Assembly (NCBI RefSeq): GCF_009852415.1
Contig: NZ_WOXS01000002.1
Coordinates: forward strand, 2,750,501-2,814,500
DNA from: Streptomyces sp. Tu 3180
Lineage (GTDB): Bacteria > Actinomycetota > Actinomycetes > Streptomycetales > Streptomycetaceae
Length of the DNA stretch: 64,000 nt
Direction: 5' to 3'
The notes beneath the pieces are model-generated. The model was not told the DNA's origin. It ran no database searches and saw only the letters and a program-made list of their open reading frames with translations. This document shows positions 43,150 to 49,771 of the stretch, in pieces; position 1 is the first letter of the stretch; each line of letters opens with the position of its first letter. Position numbers and translations under genes: made by a program.

Positions 43150-45360
43150 ATGCAGAACACCGTGACGCCCACGCACTGCCCCTACTGCGCCCTGCAGTGC
43201 GGGATGAATCTGACCCCCGCGCCGGACGGGACCGTCGGGGTGAGCGAGCGCACGGACTTCCCGGTGAACCGGGGCGCGCTGTGCGGCAAGGGGCGCACGG
43301 CGCCCGCCCTGCTCTCGTCGGGCGTCCGCCTGACCTCCCCGTTGGTGCGTTCCGCGGCCGGCACGCTGGTGCCGGCCTCCTGGGACGAGGCGCTGGACCG
43401 GATCGCCGAGGGGCTGCGCCGCACGCGCGCGGAGCACGGGCCGGACGCGGTCGGCGTGTTCGGCGGCGGCGGGCTGACCAACGAGAAGGCGTACGGCCTC
43501 GGCAAGTTCGCGCGCGTGGTGCTCGGCACCTCCCAGATCGACTACAACGGCCGCTTCTGCATGTCGTCGGCGGCGGCAGCGGGCACCAGGGCGTTCGGCC
43601 TGGACCGGGGGCTGCCCTTCCCGCTGGAGGACGTCCCGAGGACCGGCTGCGTGATCCTGGTCGGGTCGAACCCGGCGGAGACCATGCCGCCGTCGCTGCG
43701 CTACTTCACCGAGCTCAGGGAGAACGGCGGCACGCTGATCGTCGTCGATCCGCGCCGCACGAGGACCGCCGAGCAGGCCGACCTGCACCTCGCGCCGCGC
43801 CCCGGCACCGATCTCGCGCTGGCCCTCGGCCTGCTGCACCTGGTCGTCGCCGAGGGCCGCACCGACGAGGCGTACATCCGGGAGCGCACCACCGGCTGGG
43901 AGGAGACGCGGGCCGCCGCGATGGCGCACTGGCCGGAGTACGTGGAGCGGATCACGGGGGTGTCCGTTCCACAGCTGCGGGAGGCGGTGCGGCTGTTCTG
44001 CGAGCCGGAGGCGGCGATGGTGCTCACCGCCCGCGGTCCCGAGCAGCAGTCCAAGGGCACCGACACGGTGGGCGCGTGGATCAACCTGTGCCTGGCGACG
44101 GGGCGGGCGGGCCGGCCGCTGTCCGGGTACGGGTGCCTGACCGGGCAGGGCAACGGGCAGGGCGGGCGCGAACACGGCCAGAAGGCGGACCAGTTGCCCG
44201 GCTACCGCAAGCTGACCGACCCGGCGGCGCGGGCGCACGTGGCCGGGGTGTGGGGCGTGGACCCCGACTCCCTGCCCGGCCCGGGGCGCAGTGCGTACGA
44301 GCTGCTGGACGCGCTGGGCACGGACATCCGCTCGCTGCTGCTGATGGGGTCCAATCCGGTGGTGTCGGCCCCGCGCGCGGCGCACGTCGAGGAGCGCATC
44401 CGCGCCCTGGACTTCCTGGCGGTGTGCGACGTCGTGCTGTCGGAGACGGCCGCGCTCGCCGACGTCGTGCTGCCGGTGACGCAGTGGGCGGAGGAGACGG
44501 GGACGACGACGAACCTGGAGGGCCGGGTGCTGCTGCGGCGGCGCGCGGTCACGCCGCCGGAGGGCGTCCGCAGCGACCTGGAGGTCATGCACGAACTGGC
44601 CGCGCGGCTGGGCGGCGAACGGGGCCTGGAGAAGGGCTTCCCGACCGATCCCGAGGAGGTCTTCGAGGAGCTGCGCCGGGCCAGCGCGGGCGGCCCCGCG
44701 GACTACTCGGGGATCACCTACCGCAGGCTGGCGGAGGAGAACGGCGTGTTCTGGCCGTGCCCGGCCCCGGCGGACGGCCCGCCCGGCACCGCCGACGCCG
44801 CCGACGCCGAGGACGCCGCGTTCGACGCGCTGCCCGACGACCCGGCGCACGCCGACGACGCCGGTCCCGGCGTCCATCCGGGCACCCCGCGGCTCTTCCT
44901 CGACCGGTTCGCCACCGAGGACGGCCGGGCCCGGTTCGCGCCCGTGTCGCACCGTGCGATCGCCGAGGAGCCCGACGACGAGTACCCCGTGCTGCTGACC
45001 ACGGGGCGGGTCGTCGCGCAGTACCAGTCCGGCGCCCAGACCCGGCGCGTCGACGAGCTGAACACCGCCGCGCCCGGCCCGTTCGTGGAGCTGCACCCGC
45101 GGCTCGCGGAGCGGCTCGGCGCGGCCGAGGGCGACCCGGTGGCCGTGGTGTCCCGGCGGGGCCGGGCGGTGGCGCCGGCGCGGATCACGACCGCGATCCG
45201 CGCCGACACGGTCTTCATGCCCTTCCACTGGGCGGGCGAGGGCCGGGCGAACACCCTCACCAACCCCGCCCTGGACCCGACGTCGCGGATGCCGGAGTTC
45301 AAGGCGTGCGCGGTGCGGGTGGAGGCGGTGGAGGCGCCGCCGCCCGGTTCCGGGGCGTGA
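43150..45360 (+). CDS. nasA: Assimilatory nitrate reductase NasA
   Basis: A 736-aa molybdopterin oxidoreductase: [4Fe-4S] ligands Cys10, Cys13, Cys17 and Cys45 followed by GKG (Lys47), domain II/III with YNGRFCMSSAAAAG (Cys as Mo ligand region), VGSNPAETMPP, GCLTGQGNGQGGREHGQKADQLPGYR, LLLMGSNPVVSAP, and a molydop-binding domain (about 610-720; TTGRVVAQYQSGAQTRRVDEL). This is the cytoplasmic enzyme reducing nitrate to nitrite. A short acidic insert occurs near 545-575. It acts with NirB/NirD at 53643-56611. No electron-transfer subunit is adjacent. Confidence 0.95.
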   Translation: MQNTVTPTHCPYCALQCGMNLTPAPDGTVGVSERTDFPVNRGALCGKGRTAPALLSSGVRLTSPLVRSAAGTLVPASWDEALDRIAEGLRRTRAEHGPDAVGVFGGGGLTNEKAYGLGKFARVVLGTSQIDYNGRFCMSSAAAAGTRAFGLDRGLPFPLEDVPRTGCVILVGSNPAETMPPSLRYFTELRENGGTLIVVDPRRTRTAEQADLHLAPRPGTDLALALGLLHLVVAEGRTDEAYIRERTTGWEETRAAAMAHWPEYVERITGVSVPQLREAVRLFCEPEAAMVLTARGPEQQSKGTDTVGAWINLCLATGRAGRPLSGYGCLTGQGNGQGGREHGQKADQLPGYRKLTDPAARAHVAGVWGVDPDSLPGPGRSAYELLDALGTDIRSLLLMGSNPVVSAPRAAHVEERIRALDFLAVCDVVLSETAALADVVLPVTQWAEETGTTTNLEGRVLLRRRAVTPPEGVRSDLEVMHELAARLGGERGLEKGFPTDPEEVFEELRRASAGGPADYSGITYRRLAEENGVFWPCPAPADGPPGTADAADAEDAAFDALPDDPAHADDAGPGVHPGTPRLFLDRFATEDGRARFAPVSHRAIAEEPDDEYPVLLTTGRVVAQYQSGAQTRRVDELNTAAPGPFVELHPRLAERLGAAEGDPVAVVSRRGRAVAPARITTAIRADTVFMPFHWAGEGRANTLTNPALDPTSRMPEFKACAVRVEAVEAPPPGSGA

Positions 45361-45364
45361 CGGT

Positions 45365-45556
45365 TCAGCCCGCGTTCACCGTTGGGCCCATGTTCACCGC
45401 GCTCCACGCGGCCGCGACCGCGCCGTACTGCGTGCCGTCCTCGCCGTGGAGGTCCCCGGCCGCCTTCAGGGTGGCCGTGCGGGCGCCGGCGGTGGTGGGG
45501 AGAGTGCGGCGCCGGTGCCGACCGCGGTTCGAGCGGGGCGGACATGTCATGCCCAT
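45365..45556 (-). CDS. Possible small hypothetical protein
   Basis: An open frame of 63 codons convergent with nasA (4-nt gap). From about codon 19 third positions are nearly all G or C, and the stretch TATLKAAGDLHGEDGTQYGAVAAAW looks protein-like, so it may be a real short gene or the 3' remnant of one. ATG 45556 or 45550; no ribosome site is clear. I do not recognise it. Confidence 0.35.
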   Translation of the reverse strand: MGMTCPPRSNRGRHRRRTLPTTAGARTATLKAAGDLHGEDGTQYGAVAAAWSAVNMGPTVNAG

Positions 45557-45659
45557 AGCGTGAATGGAGGAGTGCGTGAGGGGTGAGAATCGTTCCCGCA
45601 AGGCTCCCGCGGCACTTCCGCGCAAGGGGGCTCCACCCACCGTCCGCGCAGGTGAGCGA

Positions 45660-46091
45660 GTGATCCTCCCCTTCTTCGTCTACGGCACCCTCCGCCCCGG
45701 AGAGGTCAACCACGACCTCTTCCTGCGCGGCCGCACGCTCCGGGAGGAGCCCGGCCGGCTCCCGGGCGCGGTGCTGTACGACGGGCCCGGCCATCCGTAC
45801 GCGGTGGAGCAGCCGGGCGGAGTGGTCAGCGGGGAGCTGATCACCGCGTCGCCGCAGGCCCACGCGGGACTGCTCGCCGAGCTGGACCGGCTGGAGGAGT
45901 ACGTGCCGGGTGATCCGCGCAGCCTGTACGAGCGCGTGGCGCGGGACGTGGTCCGGACCGCCGACGGCACGGCCGTGCGGGCCTGGGTGTACGTCGCCGC
46001 CCCCGCCGTCGCCGCCCGGCTGCGGGCCGGCGGGGAGCCGATCGCGGGCGGGGAGTGGCGGGGGCGGCGACGAGGGCGCCGGGAGGGATGA
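45660..46091 (+). CDS. Gamma-glutamylcyclotransferase-like (AIG2) protein
   Basis: A 143-aa protein: FFVYGTLRPGEVNHDLFL is the YGxLRxGexN substrate loop, and GVVSGELITAS..AGLLAELDRLEEYVPGDP contains the catalytic-type Glu (in GELITA) and the family LDxxEGY-like segment; YERVARDV(V)RTADGTAVRAWVYV completes the fold. Such enzymes release 5-oxoproline from gamma-glutamyl compounds. GTG 45660 is chosen (AGGTGAG upstream, conserved fold starts at once); the frame is open further up but basic and unconserved-looking. Monocistronic. Confidence 0.85.
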   Translation: MILPFFVYGTLRPGEVNHDLFLRGRTLREEPGRLPGAVLYDGPGHPYAVEQPGGVVSGELITASPQAHAGLLAELDRLEEYVPGDPRSLYERVARDVVRTADGTAVRAWVYVAAPAVAARLRAGGEPIAGGEWRGRRRGRREG

Positions 46092-46168
46092 GAGGGAAGG
46101 GACAGGAGGACCCCCGGGGGGGAGGGGGGAGGACGGGCGGGAGGAACCGGGCCCGTCCCGGAGCGGGC

Positions 46169-46753
46169 TCAGCCCTCGTACGGCCGCTTCTCCCGCGCCT
46201 CCCGCAACGCCGTCGCCCACCACACGAGCTGGTCCAGCATCGTCTTCGCCGCCGCGTCCGGCCGGGCGGGGTCCTTCGGGCGGCCCTCGTCGTCGAAGGC
46301 CGCCCCCGCGTTGTGGAAGGAGACGGTGTCGCGCACGGTGACGGCGTGCAGCTCGGCGAAGACCTGGCGCAGGTGCTCGGCGGCGCGCAGGCCGCCGGCG
46401 AGTCCGCCGTAGGTGACCAGGGCGACGGGCTTGGCGCGCCACTCGGTGAAGTGCCAGTCGATGAGGTTCTTCAGGCCCGCGGGGAACGAGTGGTTGTACT
46501 CCGGGGTGAGCACGACGAAGGCGTCCGCCCGGGCCAGCTTCGGGGTGACGTCGGCGAGCGCGGCGGTGGCCCGCGCGGTCGGCTCCAGGGTGGTGGGCAG
46601 GTCGAGGTCGGCGACGTCCACGACGTCGACGGCCAGGTCGTCGCGGTCACGGAGGCGGTCCAGGAGCCAGCCGGCGACGACGGGACCGAAGCGGCCGTGC
46701 CGGTTGCTGCCGACGACGAGAACGACATGGAGGGCATCGGTTGCTGTCTTCAT
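46169..46753 (-). CDS. NAD(P)H-dependent FMN reductase of the SoxR regulon
   Basis: A 194-aa flavodoxin-like reductase: VVLVVGSNRHGRFGPVVAGWLLDRL (FMN phosphate loop), VLTPEYNHSFPAGLKNLIDW (the FMN_red signature) and VALVTYGGLAGGLRAAEHLRQVFAEL. It reduces FMN or quinones with NAD(P)H in the cytoplasm. A SoxR-like box lies in its promoter, as for S. coelicolor SCO2478, a known SoxR target (from memory). No Shine-Dalgarno; CACGCT is 7 nt before ATG 46753. Likely part of the response to redox-active pigments. Confidence 0.93.
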   Translation of the reverse strand: MKTATDALHVVLVVGSNRHGRFGPVVAGWLLDRLRDRDDLAVDVVDVADLDLPTTLEPTARATAALADVTPKLARADAFVVLTPEYNHSFPAGLKNLIDWHFTEWRAKPVALVTYGGLAGGLRAAEHLRQVFAELHAVTVRDTVSFHNAGAAFDDEGRPKDPARPDAAAKTMLDQLVWWATALREAREKRPYEG

Positions 46754-46760
46754 GGGGCAG

Positions 46761-46791
46761 AGCGTGGTACCTCGACTTGACTTGAGGTCAA
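46761..46791 (-). promoter_or_regulatory. Promoter of the FMN reductase gene
   Basis: Minus strand TTGACC (46791-46786) and CACGCT (46766-46761) with a 19-bp spacer, the MerR/SoxR-type geometry, 7 nt before the start codon. Confidence 0.6.
46770..46787 (-). promoter_or_regulatory. SoxR box
   Basis: CCTCAAGTCAAGTCGAGG on the minus strand matches the classical SoxR site CCTCAAGTTAACTTGAGG at 15 of 18 positions and sits centred in the 19-bp spacer, as SoxR needs. Confidence 0.7.
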
Positions 46792-46940
46792 GTCGCGCGT
46801 CCGGCCCGCCCTCCGGTCACCCGTTCACAGGCGCGCCGCGCACCCTTCGGGTGCTTTTCCGCGGCCGGGTCGGCACGACGCCCGTGACCTGCTGAAACGT
46901 GAACCGCGCGGCGTCCGTCCGGGTCCGCCCGACACCCGTT

Positions 46941-46977
46941 CGGACCGCTTCCCGACGTGCGCTCGGGAAGCGGTCCG
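46941..46977. other. Perfect 15-bp stem-loop in a divergent intergenic region
   Basis: Arms 46941-46955 and 46963-46977 are perfectly complementary (CGGACCGCTTCCCGA) with a 7-nt loop CGTGCGC. It lies about 100 nt before the next gene in its probable 5' leader; it may be an attenuator, a small-RNA terminator or an insulator. Confidence 0.8.
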
Positions 46978-47075
46978 GGCCCGGTGGCACTTACCTCGAA
47001 GGGGCAGGGCACGTCCGACGGCGGCACATGGAGGTACCGCGGGCCGTGCCCCTCCGTGAGTCCGAGGGAGCATCG

Positions 47076-47633
47076 ATGCGACGTACCGCCCGGTTGCTGA
47101 CCGGCACCACGCTCGCCGTGGCCGCCGCGGGGACGCTCACCGCGCCCGTGTACGCCGGGGGGACCGCCGCCCCGGCGGGCCGGCCGCACGGTGCGCCGGC
47201 CGGGAGCCTGGAGGTGTACCCGTCCTCGGTCGCGCCGGGCGAGCAGGTCGCGGTGAACACCGCGGCGTGCGGGGGCGAGGGGACGTCGGACGGTGACGCC
47301 ACCGCCGTGGGCGCGGGCCGCTTCGCCCTCGCGCCGAGCACCCGCGAGCGGGAGGCGAGCGGGCGGTTCCGGGTGCCGCCGAGCGCGCAGCCGGGGACGT
47401 ACGAGATCGTCGCGACGTGCGCCGAGAGCGGCCGGCGGGTGACCGGTGACCTGGTGGTCACGCTGACGTCCGGGTCCCCGCAGGTGTATCCCCGGGGAAG
47501 TGTGAAGACGGGGATCGGTGGCGCCCTGGGCCCCGATCCCGTGCAGACCGCGGCCGGTGTGGCGGCTCTCGCCGTCGCCGCCGCGGGCGGTACCTGGCTC
47601 CTGCATCGCCGGGCGAGAGGCGACGGGATCTGA
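47076..47633 (+). CDS. Secreted, C-terminally anchored protein of unknown function
   Basis: A 185-aa protein: signal peptide (RRTARLLTGTTLAVAAAGTLTAPVYAGG, cleavage after about residue 26-28), a beta-sandwich-like domain (about 45-140) starting SLEVYPSSVAPGEQVAVNTAACGG with two Cys (ACGG...ATCAES), then a C-terminal hydrophobic segment (about 158-175) and basic tail HRRARGDGI. No LPxTG-type sorting motif is visible before the helix (sequence GALGPDPV). GAGGGAG precedes the ATG. Next to a class F sortase gene in the same direction, so the two likely form a unit. Confidence 0.75.
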   Translation: MRRTARLLTGTTLAVAAAGTLTAPVYAGGTAAPAGRPHGAPAGSLEVYPSSVAPGEQVAVNTAACGGEGTSDGDATAVGAGRFALAPSTREREASGRFRVPPSAQPGTYEIVATCAESGRRVTGDLVVTLTSGSPQVYPRGSVKTGIGGALGPDPVQTAAGVAALAVAAAGGTWLLHRRARGDGI

Positions 47634-47749
47634 CGGGCACCCTCCGCTGCCCGTCCGCCGGTACCGCAGGTCCCCTCCCCCTCCGGGTCCGACGCCCCTC
47701 GCGGCTCGGAGGGGGCGCGGGGACCGACTCGAGGAGAGGTCAGTCCGCC

Positions 47750-48400
47750 ATGCGCCGCAGGTTCCGCCGGACCGGCAGCCCGGTCAACACGGTCATAGTC
47801 GCCGTCACCGTGCTCGCCCTGTGCTCGGGGCTGTGGCTGCTGCGCGAGGGGACCGGGACGCACGCCCCGCCGCAGCCGTCCGCCGCCCAGGCGCACGCCG
47901 GCGTCGACGACCGCGGCGGCGGACGGGCCGCGGCGCCCGCGCTGCCGCCCTCCCCGCCCGACCGCGTCCGCATCCCCTCGATCGACGTGGACGCGCCCCT
48001 GACGGGCCTGCGCCTGACGAAGACCGGCAGCCTCGGCGTCCCGCCCGCCGACCGGAAGAACCTCGCCGGCTGGTACGAGGCCGGCACCACCCCCGGGGAG
48101 ACCGGCACCGCGATCATCGCGGGCCACGTCGACAACGCCGAGGGGCCCGCCGTCTTCTACTCCCTCGGCGCGCTGCGCAAGGGCAGCACCATCGAGGTGG
48201 ACCGGCGCGACGGCGGTGTCGCCGTGTTCGCGGTGGACGCCGTCGAGGTCTACGACGCGCGGGACTTCCCCGACGCGCGGGTGTACGGCGCGGCGTCCCG
48301 GCCCGAGCTGCGGGTCATCACCTGCGGCGGGAACTACTCACGGACGACCGGGTACCAGGGGAACGTCGTCGTCTACGCGCACCTGACGGGCAGCCGCTGA
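47750..48400 (+). CDS. Class F sortase
   Basis: A 216-aa single-span membrane protein (helix about residues 14-30) with a Pro/Ala-rich linker and a sortase domain (about 70-214): RIPSIDVDAPLTGLRLTKTGSLGVPP, GTAIIAGHVDN (catalytic His126) and LRVITCGG (catalytic Cys192), with Arg198 nearby as the likely third residue. Class F sortases are typical of actinobacteria; substrates are poorly known. Preceded by GAGGAGAGG. Its 3' end overlaps the HxlR gene on the other strand by 63 nt. Confidence 0.92.
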   Translation: MRRRFRRTGSPVNTVIVAVTVLALCSGLWLLREGTGTHAPPQPSAAQAHAGVDDRGGGRAAAPALPPSPPDRVRIPSIDVDAPLTGLRLTKTGSLGVPPADRKNLAGWYEAGTTPGETGTAIIAGHVDNAEGPAVFYSLGALRKGSTIEVDRRDGGVAVFAVDAVEVYDARDFPDARVYGAASRPELRVITCGGNYSRTTGYQGNVVVYAHLTGSR

Positions 48401-48784
48401 GGCGTCCCGCGCCCCGCGGTACGCGTCCCCGAGCACGTTCTCCCGTCCCCAGGCCCCGAGCGGCTCCAGCGCCGTGTTGAGGGACACCCCCCTGGGCGTC
48501 AGCGAGTACTCGACGCGGGGCGGCACCTCGTCGTACTCCTCGCGGTGCACGATGCCGTCGGCCTCCATCTCCCGCAGGTGCGAGGCGAGCACCTTCTCGG
48601 TGATCCCGGGCAGCTCCCGGCGCAGCTCGCCGAAGCGGTGCGGCCGTTCGCCCAGCTCCCAGAGGATGAGCACCTTCCACTTGCCGCCGATCACGTCCAT
48701 CGCCGCGTCGACCCCGCACACGTACCCGCCCGGCCGCCGTCCCGTCGCCATGCCCGCCGTCCCGTCCGCTCGCACTGCCTGCAT
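48338..48784 (-). CDS. HxlR family transcriptional regulator
   Basis: A 148-aa winged-helix regulator: YVCGVDAAMDVIGGKWKVLILWELGERPHRFGELRRELPGITEKVLASHLREMEADGIVHREEY is the full HxlR signature with its N-terminal Cys, often a redox sensor. A variable Arg/Ala-rich C-terminal tail lies antisense to the sortase gene end. ATG 48784 has GGGGAAAGG just upstream. It is divergent from an imine-reductase-like gene with palindromes between, so it probably controls that gene and itself. Confidence 0.93.
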   Translation of the reverse strand: MQAVRADGTAGMATGRRPGGYVCGVDAAMDVIGGKWKVLILWELGERPHRFGELRRELPGITEKVLASHLREMEADGIVHREEYDEVPPRVEYSLTPRGVSLNTALEPLGAWGRENVLGDAYRGARDASAAARQVRVDDDVPLVPGRP

Positions 48785-48805
48785 CCTTTCCCCGGGGTGA
48801 GCGCC

Positions 48806-48824
48806 CACTTCGAAGTGCGTACTT
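48806..48824. promoter_or_regulatory. HxlR operator candidates
   Basis: CACTTCGAAGTG (48806-48817) is a perfect 12-bp palindrome; overlapping it AAGT-GCGT-ACTT (48813-48824) is another dyad reaching the -35 of the divergent gene. Confidence 0.55.
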
Positions 48825-48852
48825 GAGCAGGTCCTTCCCCCGCGGCGAACCT
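48823..48852 (+). promoter_or_regulatory. Promoter of the imine-reductase-like gene
   Basis: TTGAGC (48823-48828), 18-bp spacer, GAACCT (48847-48852), then 7 nt to ATG 48860 with no ribosome site. The -35 overlaps the HxlR dyad. Confidence 0.5.
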
Positions 48853-48859
48853 GGTCGCC

Positions 48860-49771
48860 ATGACCGACAACACCTCTGCCACCGCTCCCGCTTCCCGCAC
48901 TCCCCTGACCCTCCTCGGCACCGGTGCCATGGGCACCGCGCTGGCCCGTGCCTGGCTCGCCGCCGGGCACCGGGTGACCGTCTGGAACCGCACCCCCGCC
49001 CGCGCCGGGGCCCTGGCCGCCGAGGGCGCCGCGGTCGCCGCGAGCGCCGCCGAGGCGGTGGCCGCGAACCGCCTGGTGGTCGCCTGCCTGCTCGACGACG
49101 CCTCCGTCGGCGAGGCGCTGGAGCACGCCGACCTGACCGGGCGGGACCTGGTCAACCTCACGACCGGGACCCCGGGCCAGGGCCGCGCCCGCGCCGCCTG
49201 GGCCACCTCGCGCGGCGCCCGTTTCCTGGACGGCGGGATCATGGCCGTACCGCCGATGATCGGGGACCCGGAGTCCGGGGGGTACGTCTTCTACAGCGGT
49301 TCGGGCGCCCTGTTCGAGGAGCACCGCGACACGCTCGCGGTCCCCGCGGGCACCCGTTACGTCGGCGCGGACCCGGGCTTCGCCGCGCTGCACGACGTGG
49401 CGCTGCTGAGCGCGATGAGCGGACTGTTCGCGGGCATCACGCACGCCTTCGCGCTGATCCGCCGGGAGGACATCGCCCCCAAGGACTTCGCGCCGCTGCT
49501 CACCTCCTGGCTCACCGCGATGGCGTCGTCCGCCCACCGGACCGCCGAGCGGCTGGAGAGCGGCGACTACACCGGGGGCGTCGTGTCCGGCCTCGCGATG
49601 CAGTCCGCGGCCAACGCGACGCTGCTGCGCACGGCCGAGGAACAGGGGGTCGGCACACAGCTGCTGACGCCGTACACGGACCTGATGGCCCGCCGCGTCG
49701 CCGACGGCCACGGCGACGAGGACGGGACGGGGATGATCGACCTGCTGGCGCAGGCGGGCCCTACGGGCTGA
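48860..49771 (+). CDS. Imine-reductase-like NAD(P)-binding oxidoreductase
   Basis: A 303-aa beta-hydroxyacid dehydrogenase/imine reductase family protein: LTLLGTGAMGTALARAWLAAGHRVTVWNRTPARA (NADPH-type Rossmann, Arg after Asn), DLVNLTTGTPGQGRARAAWA, GARFLDGGIMAVPPMIG and an all-helical C-terminal dimerisation domain (about 170-300). Imine reductases reduce cyclic imines with NADPH and are frequent in Streptomyces. Controlled by the divergent HxlR gene (inference). The 3' end overlaps the next gene by 11 nt convergently. Confidence 0.88.
   Translation: MTDNTSATAPASRTPLTLLGTGAMGTALARAWLAAGHRVTVWNRTPARAGALAAEGAAVAASAAEAVAANRLVVACLLDDASVGEALEHADLTGRDLVNLTTGTPGQGRARAAWATSRGARFLDGGIMAVPPMIGDPESGGYVFYSGSGALFEEHRDTLAVPAGTRYVGADPGFAALHDVALLSAMSGLFAGITHAFALIRREDIAPKDFAPLLTSWLTAMASSAHRTAERLESGDYTGGVVSGLAMQSAANATLLRTAEEQGVGTQLLTPYTDLMARRVADGHGDEDGTGMIDLLAQAGPTG

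Larger units (their letters stand above)
46754..47075. other. Divergent gap between the FMN reductase and a secreted protein
   Basis: 322 bases holding the SoxR-type promoter (46761-46791), a 15-bp perfect hairpin (46941-46977) and a ribosome site GAGGGAG (47064-47070). No open frame here looks coding. Confidence 0.6.
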
